Source: an uncultured Collinsella sp.
Lineage (GTDB): Bacteria; Actinomycetota; Coriobacteriia; Coriobacteriales; Coriobacteriaceae
Direction of reading: 5' to 3'
Length of the DNA stretch: 11,552 bases
NCBI GenBank assembly: GCA_900544425.1
Contig: UQUX01000053.1
Span: forward strand, 1-11,552
This document shows positions 5,504 through 11,552 of the stretch, one piece after another. The position numbers were made by a program, and so were the translations under genes. Every line of letters starts with the position of its first letter. Position 1 is the first letter of the stretch. The notes below the pieces were generated by a model. It was not told the DNA's origin and did no database searches. It was given only the letters and a program-made list of their open reading frames with translations.

Positions 5504-6019
5504 ATGGAAGACAAGCATCTATATCGTGAGACGCAATGGGATGTATCGGCCGAGGAGAGCCGCGCGCACCATGGGTTGGTCGCGATTGGTTTTGCGGTGC
5601 TTGCCGTGCTGGTGATTGCCTTTTGTATCTGGACGTTTGGTGGTCGCGGCGGCACTGCGTGGGAGTTTGAGGCCGACGATGCCCTGCCGATCATGACAGT
5701 GAAGGTCGCGGGCGGCAATACCGTTGCCGCGCCGGGCGACTATTGGTATCCGCGCGACGAGTTTGTGCAGCTGCAGTTGAGCGGCGGGTCTATTCCGGGC
5801 GAAGAAATCGAACGCGTGACGTTTGATGAGGCACTCAAAACACTCATGGTGAAGCTCAAAGATCAGGGCGATGTGCCCACGACCATGGATATCGCTCTGA
5901 CGGAGTGGCGTCTGGAACCTCCGTCGGGCGTTACGGTATCCGACGTAGAGCACGTTAAGATTACCTACCAAAATGGCTCGACGAGCGAGATTGCAAAGGC
6001 CGATGGCTTGGCGGAGTAA
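5504..6019 (+). CDS. Single-pass membrane protein of unknown function
   Basis: This 171-residue protein has a charged N-terminus (1-23), one strong hydrophobic segment (about 24-44) and a C-terminal region (about 45-171) predicted to face outward, with no cysteines and no lipobox. I do not recognise a family. The soluble part looks like a small beta-rich domain: MTVKVAGG, DYWYPRDEFVQLQLSGG, and VEHVKITYQNGSTSEI at the end. The ATG at 5504 is chosen because GGGGAGG (5492-5498) precedes it by 5 nt. The open frame extends far upstream, but only antisense to thiC and its riboswitch, so that part is a shadow. It is divergent from thiC and convergent with yaaA (23 bp between stops). A role in thiamine metabolism is not implied. 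Being a real gene is well supported by the ribosome site, length and membrane segment; function is unknown. Confidence 0.75.
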   Translation: MEDKHLYRETQWDVSAEESRAHHGLVAIGFAVLAVLVIAFCIWTFGGRGGTAWEFEADDALPIMTVKVAGGNTVAAPGDYWYPRDEFVQLQLSGGSIPGEEIERVTFDEALKTLMVKLKDQGDVPTTMDIALTEWRLEPPSGVTVSDVEHVKITYQNGSTSEIAKADGLAE

Positions 6020-6042
6020 CGGGGTGTTTGGAAACGGCGGGC

Positions 6043-6852
6043 CTATAGTGCCTGCGCGTTCATGAAAACCAGGGTGTTTTTGTCTGAAAGCTCGGGGACG
6101 TGGCGATAGCCGATGTTGAATGCGGTAAGTTCGCTTGCATCCTCGAGCTTGTTTTCTGCCATCCACCGCACCATGGAGCCGCGCGCCTTTTTGCTGGCGG
6201 TCGACCGTTGGATGGGCTTCCCGTTGCGGATACCCTCGCCAAAGAGGCACGTGACGGCTGTGGCGTCGCCCGCGAGGTGGGGCAGAACGGCTTTGGCATA
6301 CTCTACGCTGGCGAGGTTGACGATCGTGGTGTTTGAACCTGCCGGGGCGATAGCCCGCGCGAGCTTATCGCTCCAAAATGCGTAGAGGTCTCGGGCACCG
6401 TCGACGACAAGCTTCGCGCCCATCTCCAGCCGATACGGTTCGACGGCATGAAAGGGACGAACGCACCCGTAGAGGCCGGAGAGGATCCACAGATGGTCTT
6501 GCAGCCATGCGAGCTGCGCGGAATCCATCACCTCGGGCGCCATACTCTGGTATTGAATGCCGTGATAGGACATGACGGCAGGGAAGAGGTGACGGGCGAG
6601 TGCGGGATTGTCGAGATCGCCGTTTTTCAGGATGGGCCTGAACTCATGCAGGGTGTTGAGGCAAGGCCCCAGCAGTTTGTCACTCACGTTCCATAGTGTC
6701 TGCAGGCCGCCGCTGCCTTCATCCCGTTCGATATCTAGCAGTGCGCGGTGGAGGCGATCCGTCTCGTGCACAAAAGGCGGAATGCCCAGGACTTCAAAAG
6801 CATCTTGGGCCGCGCGCATTTGCTTGGCGGGCGAAATGATGACCTGCAGCAT
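6043..6852 (-). CDS. yaaA: YaaA family protein (UPF0246), peroxide/iron stress
   Basis: This is a 269-residue cytosolic protein of the UPF0246/YaaA family. E. coli YaaA is induced by OxyR and limits damage from hydrogen peroxide by keeping free iron low, and the fold binds DNA. Family hallmarks are the start MLQVIISPAKQM, SGLYGCVRPFHAVEPYRLEMG (125-145), FWSDKLARAI (159-168), NLASVEYAKAV (179-189) and GSMVRWMAENKLED (225-238). The length is close to the usual 250-260. The start is fixed by AGGAGAG about 4 nt upstream of the ATG; the open frame extends further but only through a terminator. It follows the M18 aminopeptidase gene on the same strand, with a strong hairpin terminator between them. 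No OxyR or PerR site was recognised. Confidence 0.93.
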   Translation of the reverse strand: MLQVIISPAKQMRAAQDAFEVLGIPPFVHETDRLHRALLDIERDEGSGGLQTLWNVSDKLLGPCLNTLHEFRPILKNGDLDNPALARHLFPAVMSYHGIQYQSMAPEVMDSAQLAWLQDHLWILSGLYGCVRPFHAVEPYRLEMGAKLVVDGARDLYAFWSDKLARAIAPAGSNTTIVNLASVEYAKAVLPHLAGDATAVTCLFGEGIRNGKPIQRSTASKKARGSMVRWMAENKLEDASELTAFNIGYRHVPELSDKNTLVFMNAQAL

Positions 6853-6867
6853 GGACTCTCCTCTACC

Positions 6868-6942
6868 AAAAAAGAAGTTGCGGTGGAATACGGTCTGTTT
6901 TGGCCGTTTATGGGCCAGTTTAGTCCGTATTTCACCGCAACT
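6868..6942 (-). terminator. Large hairpin terminator after the M18 aminopeptidase gene
   Basis: The 18 bases 6876-6893 pair with 6925-6942 (17 Watson-Crick pairs plus one G-U), enclosing a 31-nt loop in which TGGCC (6901-6905) pairs with GGCCA (6913-6917). On the - strand the stem is followed by TCTTTTTT (6875-6868), a good T-run. It starts 13 bp after the aminopeptidase stop and ends 15 bp before the yaaA ATG. The 67-bp palindrome is also built like the intergenic elements at 2718-2932. Confidence 0.82.
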
Positions 6943-6955
6943 GATGAAGGGTTGG

Positions 6956-8353
6956 TTAGGCGCGCTCGATGAAGGCCTTGTAGCCGCGATAGGCCTCGTA
7001 GATATCGGCCTTGTTAGCGACCTCCCACAGGGCGTGCATGGACAGGACGGCAACACCGGAGTCGATGACGTTCATGCCGTACTTGGCCATGATGTAGGCG
7101 ATGGTGCCGCCGCCGCCCGCGTTGACGCGACCGAGCTCGCAGGTCTGGAAGTCCACGCCGGCCTCGTCCATGATGTCGCGGACGAGGGCCACGTACTCGG
7201 CGTCGGCGTCGTTAGATCCGCCCTTGCCACGGCTGCCCGTGTACTTGTTAAAGCACAGGCCGCGACCCATAAAGGCTGCGTTCTTGGTCTCGAACTTGCC
7301 GGCATAGCCCGGGTCGAAGCCGGCGGACACGTCAGAGGAAAGCATGCGGCTGTGGGCGAGTGCACGGCGCAGGGCCAGCGGGCTATCCTCGCCGGCGAGC
7401 GTCATGATCTCGGCGACGGTGTTCTCGAAGAAGCGGCTCGTCATGCCGGTGGCACCCACGGAGCCGATCTCCTCCTTGTCGACGATGAGTGTGATGCTCG
7501 TGCGCTCCACGTTGGCGACGTTGATCTGAGCGAGCATGGACGGATAGGCGCAGACGCGGTCGTCGTGGCCATAGCCCAGAATCATGGAGCGGTCGAGGCC
7601 CATGTCGCGGGCCGGGCCGGCGGGCACGACCTCGATCTCGGCGGAGAGGAAGTCCTCCTCCTCGACGTCATACTGCTCCTTGAGGATATCCAGGAACATC
7701 TGCTTGACGGGCTCCTTGGGAGCGTCCTTGTCGTCCTCATCGAACTTGATGGGACGGCCGCCCACGATCACGTCGAGGATCTCGGCGTCGACGGCGTCCT
7801 TGGCGGGCTTGGCCATCTGCTCACTCGAAAGGTGGATCAGCAGGTCGGAGATGGTAAAGACCGGATCGTCTGCCTTGTCACCGATGTTGATGTCGACGGT
7901 GGTGCCGTCCTTTTTGCAGATGACGCCCACGAGTGCGAGCGGGGAAGCGACCCAGTGGTAGCTCTTGACGCCGCCATAGTAGTGCGTGTCGAGATAAGCC
8001 ATGTCGCCGGCCTCGAAGGCGGGGTTCTGCTTAAGGTCTAGGCGCGGCGAGTCCACGTGGGCTCCCAGGATGTTAAAGCCCTGCTCGAGCGGGGCGGTGC
8101 CCAGGTTGACGAGCATGAGGTCCTTGCCGTGATTGGCGGCGTACACCTTGTCGCCGGCCTTGAGCGCGCGGCCCTCGGCGATCACGGTCTCCAGATTGAC
8201 GTAGCCCGCCTCCTCGGCCATCTTGATACCGGTCTTGACGCACAGGCGCTCGGTCTTGTTCTCGCTCAAAAACTGCTTATAGCCGCGGCAAAGCTCCTCG
8301 AGCTCCTCGATCTGCTGTGGCGTGTACTTTTTCCATGCGCAGGGACGCTCCAT
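6956..8353 (-). CDS. M18 family zinc aminopeptidase
   Basis: This is a 465-residue cytosolic metalloaminopeptidase that removes N-terminal residues from peptides. It belongs to the M18 family (aminopeptidase I / aspartyl aminopeptidase) and resembles the bacterial 'aminopeptidase 1' (apeA-type) branch. Two-zinc active-site positions are visible in order: GAHVDSPRLDLK (His99, Asp101), GYGHDDRV (bridging Asp near 264), VDKEEIGSVGA (Glu294/Glu295), SSDVSAGFDP (Asp341) and DSGVAVLSMHALWE (His440). Where aspartyl aminopeptidases have a D-x-A-H-x-x-H-P motif, this protein reads DVSAGFDP, as expected for the other branch. The start at 8353 is supported by AAGGAG, 8 nt upstream; the frame runs on further upstream but only antisense to polA. 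It is divergent from polA and upstream of yaaA. Confidence 0.93.
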   Translation of the reverse strand: MERPCAWKKYTPQQIEELEELCRGYKQFLSENKTERLCVKTGIKMAEEAGYVNLETVIAEGRALKAGDKVYAANHGKDLMLVNLGTAPLEQGFNILGAHVDSPRLDLKQNPAFEAGDMAYLDTHYYGGVKSYHWVASPLALVGVICKKDGTTVDINIGDKADDPVFTISDLLIHLSSEQMAKPAKDAVDAEILDVIVGGRPIKFDEDDKDAPKEPVKQMFLDILKEQYDVEEEDFLSAEIEVVPAGPARDMGLDRSMILGYGHDDRVCAYPSMLAQINVANVERTSITLIVDKEEIGSVGATGMTSRFFENTVAEIMTLAGEDSPLALRRALAHSRMLSSDVSAGFDPGYAGKFETKNAAFMGRGLCFNKYTGSRGKGGSNDADAEYVALVRDIMDEAGVDFQTCELGRVNAGGGGTIAYIMAKYGMNVIDSGVAVLSMHALWEVANKADIYEAYRGYKAFIERA

Positions 8354-8403
8354 GACGCAGGCTCCTTTCGGATCGATCGTGCTGGTTGATGTACCGTGAG
8401 CCA

Positions 8404-8412
8404 TAGTATCAC
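8404..8412 (-). promoter_or_regulatory. Extended -10 promoter of the aminopeptidase gene
   Basis: On the - strand the sequence reads TGATACTAT, i.e. TG-n-TACTAT, an extended -10 element about 50 bp before the ATG at 8353. No clear -35 is present in the very GC-rich upstream bases, which fits an extended -10 promoter. Confidence 0.5.
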
Positions 8413-8471
8413 GCGCGGGCCCGCGGCGGCAGGGAAGCCTGATGTGCGGTGGCCGTGGGGCGGGGAGCGTG

Positions 8472-8477
8472 TAAACT
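8472..8477 (+). promoter_or_regulatory. Possible polA -10 box (TAAACT)
   Basis: TGTAAACT lies about 42 bp upstream of the polA ATG in the divergent intergenic region, the only -10-like match there on the + strand. No convincing -35 is seen. Weak candidate. Confidence 0.25.
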
Positions 8478-8519
8478 GGTGTGAGCAAACCGTGCTCAGC
8501 CCAAAGCGAGGTATTCAAT

Positions 8520-11270
8520 ATGTCTGACAAGCGCCGTACCTTTGCCGTCATCGACGGCAACTCGCTCATGCACCGCGCCTTCCACGCCGTGCCGCCCACC
8601 ATGAACGCGCCGGACGGTCGTCCCACCAACGCGATCTTTGGCTTCTTGAATATGTTCCTCAAGATGATTGACGCCTTTAATCCCGACGGCGTTGTCGTGG
8701 CGTTTGACAAGGGCAAGCCGCGCGTGCGCATGGAGATGCTGCCGCAGTACAAGGCTCAGCGCCCGCCCATGGACCCGGATCTGCACGCGCAGTTTCCCAT
8801 GATTAAGGAGCTGCTCGCCGCGCTCAACGTGCCGATTTTGCAGTCCGAGGGCTGGGAAGGCGATGACATCCTGGGCACTATGGCGCGCCTGGGCGAGCAA
8901 GCCGGCTGTGACATGCTGCTGGTGACCGGTGATCGCGATATGTATCAGCTCGTGACCGAGCACGTCAACGTGGTCTCGACCCGCAAGGGCCTGTCCGACG
9001 TGGCGATCATGACGCCCGAGAGCGTGGATGATCTGTATCACGGCATCACACCGGCGCTCGTGCCCGACTTTTATGGTCTGAAGGGTGACACGTCCGATAA
9101 CATCCCCGGCGTGCCGGGCATCGGCCCCAAAAAGGCGAGCGCGCTCATTGCACAGTACGGTAGCCTGGACGAGGTCATCGCACACGCCGACGAGGTCAAG
9201 GGCAAGATGGGCGAAAACCTGCGCGCGCACATCGATGACGCGCTGCTGAGCCGTAAGGTGGCGACCATCCGCACCGATGCGCCCGTCGAGCTCGATTTTG
9301 AGGCGACGTCCTTTCCGGCGTTTTCTGCCGACGAGGTGTCCGCGGCGCTGGGAACGCTTGGTATCACCGCCATGCAGAACCGTTTCTTGGCGCTGATCGG
9401 CGGTGAGGGCGGGGCTGCTGCTGCCTCCAGTGTGTTTGAGATGCCTGCGATGGTTCGCGCGGCCGCGGGCGATGCTGACGCGCTTGGTGCCGTTGCGGCT
9501 GAGATTTCCCGCGCGATTGATGCCGGCGAGTGGGTCGCCGCCGTGGTAGACGACGACAAGGAAGAGGGCGCGCTCTTTGGGCTGACGCGCACGCTGTGGC
9601 TGGCGACGTCCAAGGGTCTGTTCGCGCTCGAGGAGGGCGACGGTGGTGCGGCGGCTGAGGTTGAGGGCTTCAACTTAGTCCACGGCGTGATTGCCGGCGT
9701 GCTCGCGCGTCTGTTTATGGAGGGCCGTGTGGCGAGCCCAGATATGAAGGCGCTGTTGCATGAGCTTTCGCCCATCGATTCCTCTGAGCCCGAGCTCATG
9801 GATCCGCTCGCTGCCGATTCCACGCGTATCTTCGATACCGTGGTCGCTGCCTACCTGCTGGATTCCGATCGCTCCGAGTTCGATGAGGCATATCTTGCCG
9901 ATACGTATCTGCAAATGACGCTGCCTGCGGCGCGTGGCGCAGAGGGTGCTGGTGAGGACGCTCCTTCGCCCGCCGCTCGCACGGCGGCCTTGACGCTGGC
10001 GTTGATCGCGCCGTTGCGTGACCGCATGGCCCGCGAGAACGCCGCCAACGTGTTCGATGGTATCGAGATGCCGCTCGTTCCGGTACTTGCCAAGATGGAG
10101 CGCGCGGGCATGCTTGTGGACCCCGAGCGCCTGCGCAGCCTGTCCGAGGGCCTGGCGACGCAGATCACCGAGGTCGAGCGAAGCATTCGCGATCTGGCCG
10201 GCGACGAGACGTTCAATATCGGCAGTCCCATGCAGCTCTCGCATGTGCTGTTTGACGTTATGGGGCTTCCGACCAAGGGCCTCAAAAAGACCAAGCGCGG
10301 CTACTATTCGACCAACGCGAAAGTGCTGAGCGATCTTGCCCGCGACCACGAGATCGTGCGTCTGATCTTGGACTGGCGTGAGAAGTCCAAGATCAAGTCC
10401 ACCTATCTGGATACGCTGGGCCCGCTGCGCCGTGGTGACGGTCGCGTGCATACCACGTACAACCAGACCATCACCGCGACGGGGCGTCTGTCTTCGAGTG
10501 ATCCCAACCTGCAGAACATCCCGACGCGCTCGGAGCTGGGGCGTACCGTCAAGACGGCGTTTTCGGCAGGCGAGGGAAGCGTCTTTTTGGCGGTGGACTA
10601 CTCGCAGATCGAGCTGCGTCTGCTGGCGCATCTCTCGGGTGACGAGCACCTGGTGCGCGCCTTTAACGAGGGCGAGGACTTCCACGCCGAGACGGCAGCG
10701 CGCGTGTTTGGCGTGCCGGTGTCCGAGGTGACTCCCGACCTACGCAGCCGCGCCAAGGCCGTGAACTTTGGCATCGTGTACGGCCAGCAGGCCTACGGTT
10801 TGTCGCAGTCGCTGCATATCTCGATGGCCGAGGCGCGCGATATGATCGATCGCTACTACGAGGCCTACCCGGGCGTGCGCACGTTCCTCGACAATGTGGT
10901 GGCGCGCGCCAAGCAGACGGGCTATGCCGAGACCATGTATGGCCGCAGACGCCATATTCCCGAGCTCAAGGCCAAAAACCCGCAACTCCGCGGCTTTGGC
11001 GAGCGCACGGCCATGAACCACCCCATGCAGGGCACCGCCGCCGACATCATCAAGATCGCCATGGCCCGCGTAAGCCGCCGCCTGGAAGAAGAGGGCTTTG
11101 CCGCCCATATGATTCTGCAGGTACACGACGAACTGGACTTTGAGTGCCCTATCGACGAAGTCGAGCGCCTCACCGCCATGGTCCGCGACGTCATGGAGCG
11201 CGTAGTAGACCTCCGTGTACCGTTGATCGCCGAAGCCAGCACCGGCATAACCTGGGCCGATGCCAAATAA
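8520..11270 (+). CDS. polA: DNA polymerase I
   Basis: This 916-residue DNA polymerase I fills gaps and removes RNA primers during lagging-strand synthesis and excision repair. Domains: an N-terminal 5'-3' exonuclease (about 1-290) with DGNSLMHRAFHA, TGDRDMYQLV and the helix-hairpin-helix GLKGDTSDNIPGVPGIGPKKA near 186; a middle domain (about 300-520) related to the 3'-5' exonuclease but without the DxE metal motif; and the polymerase domain (about 530-916). Polymerase motifs are TGRLSSSDPNLQNIP, motif A VDYSQIELRLL (Asp693), motif B RSRAKAVNFGIVYG (Lys746, Tyr754) and motif C VHDE (His869-Asp870-Glu871). The 177-residue spacing from Asp693 to Asp870 equals E. coli Asp705 to Asp882. ATG 8520 is preferred, with GCGAGG 8 nt upstream and homologues beginning just before the IDGNSL motif. 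A GTG at 8481 would add 13 residues. Confidence 0.97.
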   Translation: MSDKRRTFAVIDGNSLMHRAFHAVPPTMNAPDGRPTNAIFGFLNMFLKMIDAFNPDGVVVAFDKGKPRVRMEMLPQYKAQRPPMDPDLHAQFPMIKELLAALNVPILQSEGWEGDDILGTMARLGEQAGCDMLLVTGDRDMYQLVTEHVNVVSTRKGLSDVAIMTPESVDDLYHGITPALVPDFYGLKGDTSDNIPGVPGIGPKKASALIAQYGSLDEVIAHADEVKGKMGENLRAHIDDALLSRKVATIRTDAPVELDFEATSFPAFSADEVSAALGTLGITAMQNRFLALIGGEGGAAAASSVFEMPAMVRAAAGDADALGAVAAEISRAIDAGEWVAAVVDDDKEEGALFGLTRTLWLATSKGLFALEEGDGGAAAEVEGFNLVHGVIAGVLARLFMEGRVASPDMKALLHELSPIDSSEPELMDPLAADSTRIFDTVVAAYLLDSDRSEFDEAYLADTYLQMTLPAARGAEGAGEDAPSPAARTAALTLALIAPLRDRMARENAANVFDGIEMPLVPVLAKMERAGMLVDPERLRSLSEGLATQITEVERSIRDLAGDETFNIGSPMQLSHVLFDVMGLPTKGLKKTKRGYYSTNAKVLSDLARDHEIVRLILDWREKSKIKSTYLDTLGPLRRGDGRVHTTYNQTITATGRLSSSDPNLQNIPTRSELGRTVKTAFSAGEGSVFLAVDYSQIELRLLAHLSGDEHLVRAFNEGEDFHAETAARVFGVPVSEVTPDLRSRAKAVNFGIVYGQQAYGLSQSLHISMAEARDMIDRYYEAYPGVRTFLDNVVARAKQTGYAETMYGRRRHIPELKAKNPQLRGFGERTAMNHPMQGTAADIIKIAMARVSRRLEEEGFAAHMILQVHDELDFECPIDEVERLTAMVRDVMERVVDLRVPLIAEASTGITWADAK

Positions 11271-11304
11271 AGAAGCACCAACAAACCCAAAGTAACCAAA
11301 AGCA

Positions 11305-11338
11305 GAAGGGGGCTCCTTGCCAACAAGGAGCCCCCTTC
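11305..11338 (+). terminator. polA terminator hairpin, possibly bidirectional
   Basis: A perfect 15-bp stem (11305-11319 with 11324-11338) has a CCAA loop and starts 34 bp after the polA stop. On the + strand it is followed by ATTCC and not by a T-run; on the - strand it is followed by TGCTTTT. It is a very stable hairpin that should stop or protect transcripts from polA and possibly from genes entering from the right. Confidence 0.72.
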
Positions 11339-11405
11339 ATTCCAAAAAAATCAGCCAAGTATCTAGACACCAAGACGCCATCTAGGCGGCAGGTAAGTAA
11401 ACCTA

Positions 11406-11534
11406 GGGCCTGGCCGGGCGGCACGGGATAACTTTTCGTAGATTCCGCACGCAAAGAAAGCCACTTAATGTGGCTTTCGTCTTGCGCAGGACCTGACCGA
11501 GCGAAAAGTTATCCCGTGCCGCCCGGCCAGGCCC
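11406..11534. repeat. 129-bp palindromic element with perfect 33-bp inverted repeats
   Basis: The 33 bases 11406-11438 (beginning GGGCCTGGCCGGGCGG, ending GATAACTTTTCG) are the exact reverse complement of 11502-11534. The 63-nt centre contains a second hairpin. I see no open reading frame, no transposase and no obvious target-site duplication at the edges (left flank AACCTA, right flank GATGGG). It occupies most of the gene-free tail 11339-11552; the rest shows only a short ATCTAG direct repeat (11361 and 11380). Confidence 0.85.
11456..11478. repeat. Hairpin in the centre of the 129-bp palindrome
   Basis: GAAAGCCAC (11456-11464) pairs with GTGGCTTTC (11470-11478) around TTAAT. GCAA/TTGC (11451-11454 with 11482-11485) can extend it past a small bulge. 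On the + strand it is followed by GTCTTGC, on the - strand by TTTGCG, so it is only a weak candidate terminator in either direction. Confidence 0.6.
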
Positions 11535-11552
11535 GATGGGACGGCTACCGAG

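Noticed and set aside
6608..8041. 477-codon open frame on + opposite yaaA and the M18 gene
   Set aside because: Antisense shadow of two well-recognised genes; low-complexity H/D/V/G composition typical of complementary-strand frames in GC-rich DNA.
8354..8752. Upstream in-frame extension of the M18 gene to 598 codons
   Set aside because: It runs into the polA coding sequence on the other strand, and the internal ATG at 8353 has a clear AAGGAG with correct spacing.
9675..10685. 336-codon frame on - inside polA
   Set aside because: Shadow of the polA coding sequence, whose motifs are intact across the whole span.
11406..11534. Pair of tRNA or other structured RNA genes in the tail
   Set aside because: No cloverleaf, T-loop GTTCGA or CCA-like features; the structure is explained by one long inverted repeat plus a simple hairpin.

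Overview
This is a GC-rich window (roughly 60% by eye) of ordinary bacterial chromosome. Its codon use favours G or C at third positions, and shadow reading frames are frequent. The gene set and the style of the intergenic palindromes resemble gut Actinobacteria of the class Coriobacteriia, Collinsella in particular. That assignment is inferred from gene flavour and is not proven here.

Layout from left to right: (1) the 3' part of a Bax inhibitor-1/YccA family membrane protein on +, closed by a UUCG-loop terminator. (2) A TIGR02452-type, PARG-like macrodomain protein on +, with an odd Ala/Glu-rich insert and an altered catalytic motif. After a strong terminator it is followed at once by (3) an SGNH/GDSL hydrolase resembling the Mycobacterium smegmatis arylesterase/acyltransferase. 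(4) A gene-free stretch, 2667-2993, that is packed with structure. It holds three 55-nt palindromes in near-regular array, all enclosed by a 14-bp inverted repeat whose right half also forms a terminator. (5) A thiamine block on -: thiC, preceded by a TPP riboswitch, then thiD 182 bp further downstream. ThiC makes HMP-P and ThiD phosphorylates HMP/HMP-P to HMP-PP. No thiazole-branch or thiE gene lies in the window. (6) A divergent + gene for a small single-pass membrane protein of unknown function, which converges on (7) yaaA (peroxide/iron stress). yaaA lies downstream of (8) an M18 zinc aminopeptidase; both are on -. (9) Divergently, polA (DNA polymerase I) on +, complete, with a 15-bp terminator stem. 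(10) A gene-free tail, 11271-11552, that contains a perfect 33-bp inverted repeat around a second hairpin.

There is no sign of phage, transposase, CRISPR, tRNA or rRNA. The protein-coding part is housekeeping and accessory metabolism. The most unusual material is non-coding: the palindrome cluster at 2693-2981 and the 129-bp palindrome at 11406-11534. A PARG-like enzyme that appears to lack its second catalytic glutamate is also notable.

Several likely starts differ from the longest open frame. thiC's upstream in-frame ATG lies inside the riboswitch. yaaA, the M18 gene, the SGNH gene and the 5504 gene all start well inside longer open frames. polA starts at ATG 8520 rather than at the upstream GTG.
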